From: Mucilaginibacter conchicola
Lineage (GTDB): Bacteria; Bacteroidota; Bacteroidia; Sphingobacteriales; Sphingobacteriaceae
Length of the DNA stretch: 64,000 bases
Assembly: GCF_003432115.1 (NCBI RefSeq)
Contig: NZ_QWDC01000003.1
Coordinates: forward strand, 62,001 to 126,000
Direction of reading: 5' to 3'
Shown piece after piece: positions 50,827-58,969 of this stretch. Made by a program: the position numbers and the translations under genes. Each line of letters begins with the position of its first letter. The first letter of the stretch is position 1. The notes under the pieces were generated by a model that searched no databases, was not told the DNA's origin, and saw only the letters and a list, made by a program, of their open reading frames with translations.

Positions 50827-51723
50827 ATGCCCACTTTATTAGCACCTGAGAAAATTATTGGCTACCCGCTGGTTACTTTAACCGGCGAACCTGCATCCAT
50901 AGTGGTGTATGAGGCCAATGGTGTTGATATTGTGATCGATCCGGCTTTTCTGAAACCTCACCGTAAGGATTATTATTTCTTCGCATTTGTAGAGCAGGGG
51001 AGCAGCCGGCACTGGATAGATTTTTTGCCCTATACTGTAAAGCCTAAACACATGTACTTTACGGTGCCGCAACAGGTGCACCTTAAAGAAGAAAGTACAC
51101 CCATAAAAGGTTACGTAGCCAGTTTTACTGCGGAATTTCTGATGCTGGAAGAGAACCGCATATTACGGAACCTACCCATCATTCGTAACCCATCTGCAAC
51201 ACACGAGTTAACTTTAACCGACGAGGATTATAAATATCTTGAGGATGTGATGAGCAAGATGGCTGCCGAGTACACAGCAGGCGGCGACTGGCAAAACCAC
51301 ATGCTGACCTCGTGGCTGCGGGTAATGCTGATTTACCTAAGCAGATTGTATAACGAGCAATTTGGCGACCATAAAGTAACGCAGAACTACTGCCTGTGTC
51401 TGTTCAAGAAATTTCAGGAACTGATAGGCGAACACTATGCCACCACGCATGATGTAGCTACATACGCCGACCTGCTGAACATCACGCCCGGCCATCTCAA
51501 CGATAGTGTGAAACAGCACAGCGGCAAAACAGCTATCAGCCATATCCATGACAGGTTGATTGTTGAGGCCAAACGCAGCATGCTCCATACCGATCTATCC
51601 GTTAAGCAAATTGCCGATGAGTTAGGTTTTGAGGATGCGGCTTACTTTAACCGCTTCTTTAAGCGCCTTACCGATCTTACACCGATGGCGTTCCGCCACC
51701 AAATCCGCGAAATGTACAATTAA
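50827..51723 (+). CDS. AraC-family transcriptional regulator
   Basis: A 298-residue regulator with an N-terminal cupin-like sensing domain (about 20-120) and a C-terminal double helix-turn-helix (DVATYADLLNITPGHLNDSVKQHSG, then LSVKQIADELGFEDAAYFNRFFKRLTDLTP). The C-terminal FxRxFK(x)LTxxTPMAFR line is the AraC signature. It is followed 51 bases later by an SDR gene with its own promoter, a common AraC-target arrangement in Bacteroidota. TACTTTTA (50815-50822) is a possible -7 box. Confidence 0.92.
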   Translation: MPTLLAPEKIIGYPLVTLTGEPASIVVYEANGVDIVIDPAFLKPHRKDYYFFAFVEQGSSRHWIDFLPYTVKPKHMYFTVPQQVHLKEESTPIKGYVASFTAEFLMLEENRILRNLPIIRNPSATHELTLTDEDYKYLEDVMSKMAAEYTAGGDWQNHMLTSWLRVMLIYLSRLYNEQFGDHKVTQNYCLCLFKKFQELIGEHYATTHDVATYADLLNITPGHLNDSVKQHSGKTAISHIHDRLIVEAKRSMLHTDLSVKQIADELGFEDAAYFNRFFKRLTDLTPMAFRHQIREMYN

Positions 51724-51762
51724 TGCCCTGCAATGTGCAGCGCCCGTTTAAACGGCCCGCAT

Positions 51763-51770
51763 TAGCTTTG
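51763..51770 (+). promoter_or_regulatory. -7 element of the second SDR gene
   Basis: TAGCTTTG, exact TAnnTTTG, only 4 bases before the ATG at 51775. If used, the mRNA is leaderless. Confidence 0.5.
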
Positions 51771-51774
51771 CATT

Positions 51775-52497
51775 ATGGAAAAACAAACTGTTTTAATAAC
51801 CGGTGCCAATAAAGGTATTGGCCTGGAAACTGCCCGCCAGCTTGCTACCGCTGGCTACTACATCTACCTGGGCTGCCGCGATAAAGCCCGCGGCGACGAA
51901 GCCGTTGCACAACTGCAGAGCGAAGGTTTAACCAATGTTGAATTATTGCTGATAGATGTAGTAAGCGAAGATTCGGTACAACAGGCTTACAAAGAATTAT
52001 CCGGCAAAATAGGCTATCTGGATGTGCTGATCAACAATGCAGGTATTCCCGGCGGCTTCCCCCAACCGGCTACCAACACGCCTGATGAAGTGTACAGAAA
52101 CGTATTTGAGGTAAACTTTTTAGGTGTTGCCCGTGTAACGCGCGTGTTTGTTCCGTTGATGCAAGGTGCTCCAAATCCACGCATCGTTAACGTAACATCA
52201 GATTTGGGTTCACTTGGCTTGCACACCGATCCAACCTGGAGACATTACGACGTTAAATCTGCTGCTTATGGTCCGCTGAAAAGTGCGTTAAATGGTTATA
52301 CCGTGGCTTTGGCTTACGAGCTAAAGAACTTCAAAGTAAATGCGGTTAACCCCGGCTACACCAAAACTGACTTCAATGATAACCAGGGATACAAAACCGT
52401 TGAAGACGGCGCAGCACCAATTGTGAAATATGCCCTGATAGATAAAGACGGCCCAACCGGCGGCTACTTTAGCGATTATGGCGTAACGCCCTGGTAA
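51775..52497 (+). CDS. Short-chain dehydrogenase/reductase (carbonyl reductase-like)
   Basis: A 240-residue classical SDR: TGANKGIG (9-16), LDVLINNAGIPGG, VTSDLGSLG and the active site AYGPLKSALN (YxxxK). Similar Bacteroidota SDRs are induced by a neighbouring AraC regulator, as here. The substrate is unknown. No signal peptide. Confidence 0.9.
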   Translation: MEKQTVLITGANKGIGLETARQLATAGYYIYLGCRDKARGDEAVAQLQSEGLTNVELLLIDVVSEDSVQQAYKELSGKIGYLDVLINNAGIPGGFPQPATNTPDEVYRNVFEVNFLGVARVTRVFVPLMQGAPNPRIVNVTSDLGSLGLHTDPTWRHYDVKSAAYGPLKSALNGYTVALAYELKNFKVNAVNPGYTKTDFNDNQGYKTVEDGAAPIVKYALIDKDGPTGGYFSDYGVTPW

Positions 52498-52513
52498 GTT
52501 ATTAAAACAAATA

Positions 52514-52608
52514 TGTCATTGCGAGGAGCGTAGCGACGTGGCAATCTCATCGCGTTTATATGCAAGCGATGAGATTGCTTCTCCGCCAGTCGGCGGATCG
52601 CAATGACA
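52514..52608. repeat. Long inverted repeat, CGTCATTGCGAG family (GTAGCGACG subtype)
   Basis: Left arm TGTCATTGCGAGGAGCGTAG then CGACGTGGCAATCTCATCGC; right arm GCGATGAGATTGCTTCTCCG and ATCGCAATGACA, with GCCAGTCGGCGG inserted near the right end. Lies between the convergent SDR and PPK2 genes. Confidence 0.8.
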
Positions 52609-52626
52609 TAGTTTTTGATTTGCCTT

Positions 52627-53508
52627 TTATTTTTCTTCTTCCAGTAATCTCCGCGCTTCCTCAAGCCTTTCCTTTTCATCCTTAGGCAGCACCGGATACT
52701 CCAGCTTCATATCTTTTAAAGTTTGCAGGATAATGGTGGAGATGGCTATCCGCGTAAACCATTTTTTATCGGCGGGCAGCACATACCATGGGCTGTCTTT
52801 GGTGCTGGTTTCTTTTATCGCTGCCTCGTAGGCTTTCTGATAATCGTCCCAGTGGGCGCGTTCTTTAATGTCGGCTGCAGAGAATTTCCAGTTCTTTTCA
52901 GGGTCTTCAATGCGTTTCAGGAAACGTTTCTTCTGCTCGTCTTTTGACAGGTGCAGAAAGAATTTAACGATCACCGTTCCGTTGGCACTTTGGTGTTTCT
53001 CAAAATTGCGGATGCTCTCAAAGCGTTGGTTCCAGAATTTCTTGTCGATATCTTTTACTTTGGTGATACCGGGGATATTTTCCTTCAGGATAAACTCCGG
53101 GTGGATCCTGGTTACTAATACATTCTCGTAGTGCGACCGGTTGTGGATGCCTATTCGCCCACGCTCAGGCAGGGCCTTGTAATGCCGCCACAGAAAATCG
53201 TGCTCGTAATCCTCACTGGTAGGCTGTTTAAAGCTATAAACCTGGCAACCCTGTGGGTTTAACCCCGACATAGTATGCGCAATGGCACTATCCTTTCCCG
53301 CCGCATCCATCGCCTGGAAAATGATCAACAGCGATTTCCGGTTTGCCGCATATAACTCATTCTGCAGTTTAGCTGTTTCGGAGATCAGATCGGCTAACAA
53401 AGCTTCTGATTCATCTTTATCGTAACCGAGCGTATCGCCGGTATCGTATTTATCAAGAGAGAATTTCTTAGTATCAGTTATTTTGAATTGCTGAATGATA
53501 TCTTTCAT
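52627..53508 (-). CDS. Polyphosphate kinase 2 family protein
   Basis: A 293-residue PPK2-type kinase: Walker A AMDAAGKDS (about 66-74), SGLNPQGCQVYSFKQP, WRHYKALPERGRIGIHNRSHYENVLVTR and Asp/Arg-rich lid HLSKDEQKKRFLKRIEDPEKNWKFS. Class I PPK2 phosphorylates ADP or AMP with polyphosphate. The start is the ATG at 53508 (MKDIIQQF); a longer reading from 53577 runs through the RAYT palindrome and is rejected. Confidence 0.9.
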   Translation of the reverse strand: MKDIIQQFKITDTKKFSLDKYDTGDTLGYDKDESEALLADLISETAKLQNELYAANRKSLLIIFQAMDAAGKDSAIAHTMSGLNPQGCQVYSFKQPTSEDYEHDFLWRHYKALPERGRIGIHNRSHYENVLVTRIHPEFILKENIPGITKVKDIDKKFWNQRFESIRNFEKHQSANGTVIVKFFLHLSKDEQKKRFLKRIEDPEKNWKFSAADIKERAHWDDYQKAYEAAIKETSTKDSPWYVLPADKKWFTRIAISTIILQTLKDMKLEYPVLPKDEKERLEEARRLLEEEK

Positions 53509-53554
53509 GCTATATAGAATAGGGGAAAGGGGGAGAATGTTTTGCTTGGGGGGG

Positions 53555-53625
53555 ATTGGCGGTGAGGACACCGCCAATAAGAATATTTTCGTTTTACACT
53601 CTATGTGGCGGTGTCCTCACCGCCA
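53555..53625. repeat. Paired palindrome (BIME-like), 3' side of the RAYT
   Basis: First hairpin: ATTGGCGGTG, loop AGGA, CACCGCCAAT (53555-53578). Second: TGGCGGTG, loop TCCT, CACCGCCA (53606-53625). The loops are complementary, so the two hairpins are inverted copies of one REP. The second ends 3 bases from the RAYT stop codon. Confidence 0.85.
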
Positions 53626-53628
53626 CTT

Positions 53629-54150
53629 CTAAAACACATCCATATAATGCGTTAACCAGTCAAATTTTCTATCTTCTAATTCGTAGTAAGAACAAGAAGA
53701 GAAGTAATAATCATTTGGATCGTTCACTAAATTCCAGTGTTCCTGAAGCGGATTTAAATGAATATAGTCTAATTTTTGCTCCAGCATTTTTCTGCTGCTT
53801 ATCAGTTTGGGCATACCGTCGCTTTGCCAGAACTTATGATTCCTGTCATTATCTTTCACTTTAAATTGTTCCAGTATGGGGTTCTCGGCTTCTTTCAGTA
53901 TATCTAAAAACTTATGCCCTGTAAATTTCATAAAGCTTACATAAGGCATTTCCTTTCCGTTTATCTCAATATTTTCCCAGATTATGTGGATATGATTAGG
54001 CATTATCACAAAGCCGTAGACCTTTAACTTTTGCTTATTTACCAGATAAGCGAGGCTTTCTAAAATAATGGTTTTGAATTGGTCAGTTTTGAGCAAAGAG
54101 GTCCAATCAGCGATAGCGACGGTGTAAAAGTAAACTTCGCCTAATTCCAT
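53629..54150 (-). CDS. REP-associated tyrosine transposase (RAYT, Y1_Tnp/IS200-like)
   Basis: A 173-residue HUH-type single-strand nuclease. The HUH motif is His53-Ile-His55 in VIMPNHIHIIW, and the catalytic Tyr129 is in DYIHLNP, with Asn133 as usual. Members cut and join REP hairpins and lack the genes of an IS element. It is bracketed by two copies, in the same direction, of a paired palindrome (53555-53625 and 54183-54263), its probable substrates. All catalytic residues are present, so it may be active. Confidence 0.9.
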   Translation of the reverse strand: MELGEVYFYTVAIADWTSLLKTDQFKTIILESLAYLVNKQKLKVYGFVIMPNHIHIIWENIEINGKEMPYVSFMKFTGHKFLDILKEAENPILEQFKVKDNDRNHKFWQSDGMPKLISSRKMLEQKLDYIHLNPLQEHWNLVNDPNDYYFSSCSYYELEDRKFDWLTHYMDVF

Positions 54151-54182
54151 TATCTAATATAACAATTAATTATGGCTTAGCT

Positions 54183-54263
54183 ATTGGCGGTGGGGACACC
54201 GCCAATAAGGGGAGATGGAGATAGTTTATTTTTTTTCTCCCTTGCGGCGGTGTCCTCACCGCC
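54183..54263. repeat. Paired palindrome (BIME-like), 5' side of the RAYT
   Basis: First hairpin: ATTGGCGGTG, loop GGGA, CACCGCCAAT (54183-54206). Second: GGCGGTG, loop TCCT, CACCGCC (54246-54263). The order and orientation equal those of the copy at 53555-53625, so the RAYT lies between direct repeats. Spacer sequences differ. Confidence 0.85.
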
Positions 54264-54264
54264 A

Positions 54265-54310
54265 CTTTATAAAAAAAGCCTCCACGTTTGCGAAGGCTTT
54301 TTTTATAAAG
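54265..54310. terminator. Terminator of gapA (bidirectional)
   Basis: Perfect 17-bp arms CTTTATAAAAAAAGCCT / AGGCTTTTTTTATAAAG (54265-54281, 54294-54310) with a 12-base loop, 10 bases from the gapA stop. Confidence 0.85.
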
Positions 54311-54320
54311 TGGTTGAAAC

Positions 54321-55316
54321 TTACAGTTTACCGATCTCTTGTACTAAATCGATCAGTTTGTTTGAGTAACCCCACTCGTTATCGTACCATGATACAACTT
54401 TAACAAAAGTGTCGCTAAGTGCGATACCTGCTTTTGCATCAAAGATAGATGTACGTGCATCACCTTTAAAGTCTTCTGATACAACTTCATCTTCGGTGTA
54501 ACCCAGGATACCTTTAAGTTCGCCTTCTGATGCTTCTTTCATAGCAGCTTTAATTTGCTCGTAAGTAGCAGGAGTTTTTAAACGTGCAGTTAAGTCAACA
54601 ACAGAAACGTCGGCAACCGGAACGCGGAATGACATACCAGTTAATTTACCTTTTAACTGAGGTAAAACTAAACCTACAGCTTTAGCAGCACCAGTTGATG
54701 ATGGGATGATGTTCTGGTAAGCACCACGGCCACCTCTCCAGTCTTTAGCCGATGGGCCATCAACTGTTTTTTGAGTAGCAGTTACCGCGTGGATAGTGCT
54801 CATCAAACCTTCTTCGATACCAAATTTATCATCTAATACTTTAGCAATAGGCGCTAAACAGTTAGTAGTACATGATGCGTTTGAAACGATAGTTTGCTCA
54901 GCTTTTAATTGTTTGTGGTTAACACCCATTACAAATGTAGGGGTATCATCTTTTGCTGGCGCGCTCATTACTACTTTTTTAGCACCGGCGTCGATATGTT
55001 TTTGTGCAGTTTCAATAGTTAAGAATAAACCGGTTGATTCGATGATCACCTCGGCACCTACTTCATTCCATTTAAGGTTAGCAGGATCTTTTTCTGCAGT
55101 TACACGGATAGTTTTACCGTTTACTACAAGGTGGCCGCCTTCAACAGCGATAGTGCCTTTAAACTGGCCGTGAGTTGAATCGTATTTTAACATGTAGGCC
55201 ATGTAATCAGGCTCAACAAGGTCATTGATACCTACTACTTCAACATCTGGTCTTTCAATAGCAGCTCTGAAAGCTAAGCGGCCGATACGGCCGAAGCCGT
55301 TGATTCCTATTTTCAT
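54321..55316 (-). CDS. gapA: Glyceraldehyde-3-phosphate dehydrogenase, type I
   Basis: NAD-dependent glycolytic enzyme. GFGRIGR (7-13), Asp32 in INDL (NAD preference), catalytic Cys149 in SNASCTTNCLAP, and the end SWYDNEWGYSNKLIDL. 331 residues, normal. Starts 5 bases after the kinase-like gene and is last in the pfkA operon. Codon use is strongly biased, as for a highly expressed gene. No frame problems. Confidence 0.96.
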   Translation of the reverse strand: MKIGINGFGRIGRLAFRAAIERPDVEVVGINDLVEPDYMAYMLKYDSTHGQFKGTIAVEGGHLVVNGKTIRVTAEKDPANLKWNEVGAEVIIESTGLFLTIETAQKHIDAGAKKVVMSAPAKDDTPTFVMGVNHKQLKAEQTIVSNASCTTNCLAPIAKVLDDKFGIEEGLMSTIHAVTATQKTVDGPSAKDWRGGRGAYQNIIPSSTGAAKAVGLVLPQLKGKLTGMSFRVPVADVSVVDLTARLKTPATYEQIKAAMKEASEGELKGILGYTEDEVVSEDFKGDARTSIFDAKAGIALSDTFVKVVSWYDNEWGYSNKLIDLVQEIGKL

Positions 55317-55321
55317 GATTT

Positions 55322-56170
55322 TTAATTTTTACTTGTATAGTACGTTAATAAGTGGTTTATAGGCTCTTTAATAATATCGTTTATCTTAATGTTGCAACCT
55401 TCGGCTGCTTCATGTAAGTACTCCTGCATGCTTGATGCCAGTATACCTGCAAAGTGTATAGGTGCATCGGGGTGTTGGCGCTGCAAAGGTATGATATAAG
55501 TTTGTATCAGTTTTGTAAAACCGGCTATAGCCAGCGTGCGCACATAAGCATCCTGCTTATTCTCTAAAAAGAAATCGCTGAACGAGCTCAGGAACAATGC
55601 CGGTTGTTTTTGGCGATAAACCTTCTCCAGCAAAGTTTTCCTGTCGGCATCGTAACGCTGTACAAATTTCTTTTTAAGGTTGGCCGGCAGGGTCTCGTTC
55701 ATAAAACCTTTTATCAGCTGTCGGCCAAGCCAGTTGCCCGATCCCTCGTCGGCTAAAATATAACCCAGGCCGTAATTGTTTGGTTTTACCTTTTTGCCAT
55801 CGTACCAGGCAGCATTACTTCCGCTTCCGCAGATACTGATAATGCCCGGCATATTGCGGCAGCAGGCTATGGCAGCGCCTTCAATATCGTGCCCAACGCT
55901 TATTTTGGCAAACTTAAAAAAGGCCGAAAAAGCATTGTGGACTATCTTCTGCAGCTCTGGTGTTGATGACCCCGCGCCATAGAAATAAATGCGTTTTATC
56001 TCCTCGGCGTGGTGGATAAGGTTGATATTTTTGTTGAACAGTTGTATGATGTATTTCTCATCGCTGAAATAGGGATTTATAGCGGCCGTATTGAACGATG
56101 CAACAGTTCTTGTTTTATCGGCTAATCGCCAGCCGGCATTGTTAGATCCACTATATACAACTGCAATCAT
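55322..56170 (-). CDS. BadF/NAGK-like protein with degenerate ATP-binding motif
   Basis: A 282-residue paralogue of the kinase at 58109-58969. The fold pattern is retained: YGAGSSTPELQKIV, GHDIEGAAIAC, GSGSNAAWYDG, LADEGSGNWLGRQLI. But the first phosphate-binding loop reads VYSGSNNAGW (5-14), whereas the paralogue has the standard ADGGSTKTNW; Asp6, Thr10 and Lys11 are replaced by Tyr, Asn and Asn. Kinase activity is therefore doubtful. It starts immediately at the pfkA stop and ends 5 bases before gapA, so it is fixed in the glycolytic operon, perhaps as a sugar-sensing or binding partner. Confidence 0.8.
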   Translation of the reverse strand: MIAVVYSGSNNAGWRLADKTRTVASFNTAAINPYFSDEKYIIQLFNKNINLIHHAEEIKRIYFYGAGSSTPELQKIVHNAFSAFFKFAKISVGHDIEGAAIACCRNMPGIISICGSGSNAAWYDGKKVKPNNYGLGYILADEGSGNWLGRQLIKGFMNETLPANLKKKFVQRYDADRKTLLEKVYRQKQPALFLSSFSDFFLENKQDAYVRTLAIAGFTKLIQTYIIPLQRQHPDAPIHFAGILASSMQEYLHEAAEGCNIKINDIIKEPINHLLTYYTSKN

Positions 56171-57154
56171 TTATATCGATAGTATATCTGACATTTCCAT
56201 CAGATCATCTTCCAGTTTAAACTGATGTTGGGTTAAGGCCTCTTCGAGGTCGGTTAGTTTAATATGGTTAGCCTCCAAACCAACCATTTTTTGTGTTTCG
56301 CCTTTTATAAGGGCATTTACGGCAGCAAAACCAAGGCGGCTGCCCAGTATCCTGTCAAAAGCTGAAGGACTGCCGCCGCGTTGCAAGTGGCCTAAGATAG
56401 TAACTTTTATGTCGTAAAACTTAATCTGTTTTCTAACTTCTTCGGCAAGGTCATAAGCGCCGCGTTTGTCGCCTTCAGCTACTATTACGATACTTGATGA
56501 TTTTTTATTGTACTGGCCTGCTTTAAGGTTCTCTATCAGGTGCTCAATAGCCGTATCGCGCTCGGGTAGTAAAATAGCTTCGGCTCCGCATGATATACCT
56601 GCGCGCAGCGCAATAGCGCCCGAGTCGCGGCCCATTACTTCAATAAAGAAAAGGCGGTCATGCGCATCAGCCGTATCGCGAATTTTATCAATAGCCTCAA
56701 TAACGGTATTGGTGGCGGTATCAAAACCCAGGGTGTAGGTAGATCCGTAAAGGTCGTTATCAATAGTACCCGGTACACCGATAACCGAAATATCAGGATA
56801 CTTTTTTGAGAAACGCAGGGCGCCTGTAAAAGTACCGTCGCCGCCTATTACAACAAGGCCGTCTATTCCGTTAGCTTTAAGGTTTTTATATGCGGTTTCC
56901 ATACCTTCATCAGTACGGAATGGTAAGCATCTTGCGGTTTTAAGGATAGTACCGCCCAGGTTAAGGATATTACTAACCGAGCGTGGGTCCATATCGTACA
57001 TATTATTGTCGATAAGCCCCTGGTAGCCCTGGCGAACGCCGGCTACGTGCAAGCCATTATAAATAGCGGTACGTACAACAGCCCTTATGCATGGATTCAT
57101 GCCGGGGGCATCACCACCTGATGTAAGGACTGCGATCTTAGAAATTTTCTGCAT
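56171..57154 (-). CDS. pfkA: ATP-dependent 6-phosphofructokinase
   Basis: Commits fructose-6-phosphate to glycolysis. TSGGDAPGMNP (11-21), GGDGT (104-108, Gly as in ATP-type enzymes), PGTIDND with Asp132 as the base, and IEVMGRDSGA. 327 residues as usual for prokaryotic PfkA. It is the first gene of pfkA - kinase-like - gapA; its stop codon is followed directly by the next ATG. The upstream region is shared with a divergent Nudix-type regulator. Confidence 0.96.
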   Translation of the reverse strand: MQKISKIAVLTSGGDAPGMNPCIRAVVRTAIYNGLHVAGVRQGYQGLIDNNMYDMDPRSVSNILNLGGTILKTARCLPFRTDEGMETAYKNLKANGIDGLVVIGGDGTFTGALRFSKKYPDISVIGVPGTIDNDLYGSTYTLGFDTATNTVIEAIDKIRDTADAHDRLFFIEVMGRDSGAIALRAGISCGAEAILLPERDTAIEHLIENLKAGQYNKKSSSIVIVAEGDKRGAYDLAEEVRKQIKFYDIKVTILGHLQRGGSPSAFDRILGSRLGFAAVNALIKGETQKMVGLEANHIKLTDLEEALTQHQFKLEDDLMEMSDILSI

Positions 57155-57235
57155 CTTCTCTTAACTCAAGTAAATTGTCAGTGCGAATATAGTGTGTCAG
57201 ATTTACACCATTAAATTTATTTTTTATTTTTACAA

Positions 57236-57256
57236 TAAGATTTAACAATTATCTTA
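57236..57256. promoter_or_regulatory. Candidate operator between pfkA and the Nudix regulator
   Basis: TAAGAT-N9-ATCTTA, a 21-base interrupted palindrome in the 129-base divergent gap. Its length is like that reported for NrtR/AraR-type Nudix regulators; the assignment is inference. Confidence 0.4.
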
Positions 57257-57283
57257 GACCAATAAACCTAAAAATAGCCAACC

Positions 57284-57979
57284 TTGGAAGTTAAGTTACC
57301 TACATTTAACTCCGTTTTCTCCATTGACTGTGTCATATTTGGATTTGAAGCGGGGGAGTTGAAAATATTGCTTATTGAGCGTAATGAGGAGCCGTATAAA
57401 GACTGGCTTGCATTGCCCGGATATATTGTGGAACAGGACGAGAGTATTGACAACGCTGCCGAACGTATCCTTTATGAATTAACCGGACTTCGTGATCTGC
57501 ACATGCAGCAGTTTCATACATTTGGTGAAGTAAACCGCCACCCGCAAGGGCGCGTTATTACTGTTGCTTATTATGCATTGATCCGCATCAACGGCCAAAA
57601 AGAATTAAAACCGGTAACGCAGTACGCCAAAAGTGCTTTTTGGCACCCGGTAAACGAATTGCCTAAACTGGCTTTTGACCATACCGAGATATTCCAGACA
57701 GGCTTTAACAAGCTGCGCCGCCGGTTAAACTATCAGCCAATAGCATTTGAGTTATTGCCCGAGAAATTTACACTTACCCAATTGCAGTCGCTTTATGAAG
57801 CAGTGCTGAACAAGAAACTGGATAAACGCAACTTCCGCAAAAAGATGCTGAGCTATGGTTTCCTGAAAGAGCTTGACGAGAAACAAAAAGGTGTATCATA
57901 CCGTGCCGCCAAACTCTATAAATTTGATCGCCGCAAATACACCAAGATATTCCAGAACGAGTTAAACCTGGATAGTTAG
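57284..57979 (+). CDS. Nudix-derived transcriptional regulator (NrtR/AraR-like), degenerate Nudix box, TTG start
   Basis: A 231-residue protein: N-terminal Nudix-like domain (about 5-140) and a C-terminal winged helix (TLTQLQSLYEAVLNKKLDKRNFRKKMLSYGFL). The Nudix box reads GYIVEQDESIDNAAERILYELTGL over positions 45-68; compared with GxxxxxExxxxxxxREUxEExGU, the second Gly is Tyr, RE is RI and EE is EL. Hydrolase activity is unlikely, as in NrtR/AraR sensors that bind a ligand instead. It is divergent from pfkA, so it probably controls the glycolytic operon. TTG is the only start that keeps the conserved N-terminus. Confidence 0.82.
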   Translation: MEVKLPTFNSVFSIDCVIFGFEAGELKILLIERNEEPYKDWLALPGYIVEQDESIDNAAERILYELTGLRDLHMQQFHTFGEVNRHPQGRVITVAYYALIRINGQKELKPVTQYAKSAFWHPVNELPKLAFDHTEIFQTGFNKLRRRLNYQPIAFELLPEKFTLTQLQSLYEAVLNKKLDKRNFRKKMLSYGFLKELDEKQKGVSYRAAKLYKFDRRKYTKIFQNELNLDS

Positions 57980-57983
57980 GGGA

Positions 57984-58106
57984 TAGAATCAAGATATCAG
58001 AGTCAAGAACCAAGACAAAAACAAACATTAAAATCATAAAAAAGCCGCACGTTGATCAACGTGCGGCTTTTATTTTATCTTGATTCTCGTCTCTTGAATC
58101 TCTTCA
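57984..58106. repeat. Word-type inverted repeat enclosing a perfect terminator
   Basis: Left arm AATCAAGATATCAGAGTCAA then GAACCAAGAC; right arm TCTTGATTCTCGTCTCTTGA then ATCTCTTC. The word is a variant of CAAGAGACAAGAATCAAGA, seen alone at 16375-16408. Confidence 0.65.
58039..58075. terminator. Bidirectional terminator between the Nudix regulator and kinase genes
   Basis: Perfect palindrome AAAGCCGCACGTTGATCAAC then GTGCGGCTTT, with A and T tracts on the two sides. Confidence 0.85.
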
Positions 58107-58108
58107 AA

Positions 58109-58969
58109 CTATGCTTTAGCAGCAGCAGCTTCAAGGTGGTATTTCACCAGGTTATCTATAGGCGAGCGGATGATGTTGCCTACGGTCATGCCGTTTTCAA
58201 CACAAACCTCTTCAAGCACATTGCGGAAGTTGTAACCTACTGAACCTATACAGTTAAAAGTATATTTTTGGAAATCAGGGTAATGGGTAACCAGGTTTTT
58301 GAAGAAATCTTCAAACGAGGTACGTACCAGGTTACGTGAGTACTCGATGTTTACATTGTTATCATACACAAACTTGCTGAAGCTTGCGCAGAAACGATTA
58401 GCGCGTGGCTGGGTGTAAACAATCTCGTTAATATCATCTGGTGTAAGTTTAAATTCTTCCCAGAAAATTTTACGAACAGCCTCTGGCATGTAACCACGCA
58501 GGTAATCTGTTAATAATTTTTTACCTATGTAGCAACCGCTGCCTTCATCACCAAGTATGTAAGCACCAGAATCAATGTTGTGGGTAATTTCGCGGCCATT
58601 GTAAAGGCAGGTATTGGTACCTGTACCAAGGATGGCGGCAAAACCTTCGTTATTGCCAAGCAATGCGCGTGCAGCAGCAAGCAGATCGTGGCCTATGTAC
58701 ACTTTAGATTTTTCGAAAACCACTTGCATGGCATCTTCAACAATCTTGCGCATCTCTGGTGTTGAGCAACCAGCGCCATAGTAATTAACTTCGGTAATTT
58801 CTTCTTTGTTAAGGTCGGTAGGCAGGCTTTCTTTTAAAGACTGAATAATATATTCTGTGTTTGAGAAGTAAGGATTATACCCTTCGGTATTGAAATACAC
58901 CTTTTTACCATCTTCGGTAACTAAACACCAATTGGTTTTGGTTGAGCCACCGTCAGCAATTATGATCAT
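58109..58969 (-). CDS. N-acetylglucosamine kinase-like protein (BadF/BadG/BcrA ATPase family)
   Basis: A 286-residue sugar kinase of the ASKHA fold. Phosphate loop 1 is ADGGSTKTNW (5-14), loop 2 is LGTGTNTCLYNG, and GHDLLAAARAL and GDEGSGCYIGKKLL are family blocks. These predict phosphorylation of N-acetylglucosamine or a related sugar in the cytoplasm. It is the intact paralogue of the degenerate gene in the pfkA operon. Upstream lies a 486-base AT-rich gap. No partner gene. Confidence 0.85.
   Translation of the reverse strand: MIIIADGGSTKTNWCLVTEDGKKVYFNTEGYNPYFSNTEYIIQSLKESLPTDLNKEEITEVNYYGAGCSTPEMRKIVEDAMQVVFEKSKVYIGHDLLAAARALLGNNEGFAAILGTGTNTCLYNGREITHNIDSGAYILGDEGSGCYIGKKLLTDYLRGYMPEAVRKIFWEEFKLTPDDINEIVYTQPRANRFCASFSKFVYDNNVNIEYSRNLVRTSFEDFFKNLVTHYPDFQKYTFNCIGSVGYNFRNVLEEVCVENGMTVGNIIRSPIDNLVKYHLEAAAAKA

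Noticed and set aside
53556..53864. 102-codon plus-strand frame opposite the RAYT
   Set aside because: Translates the palindromes and the antisense of the RAYT C-terminus.
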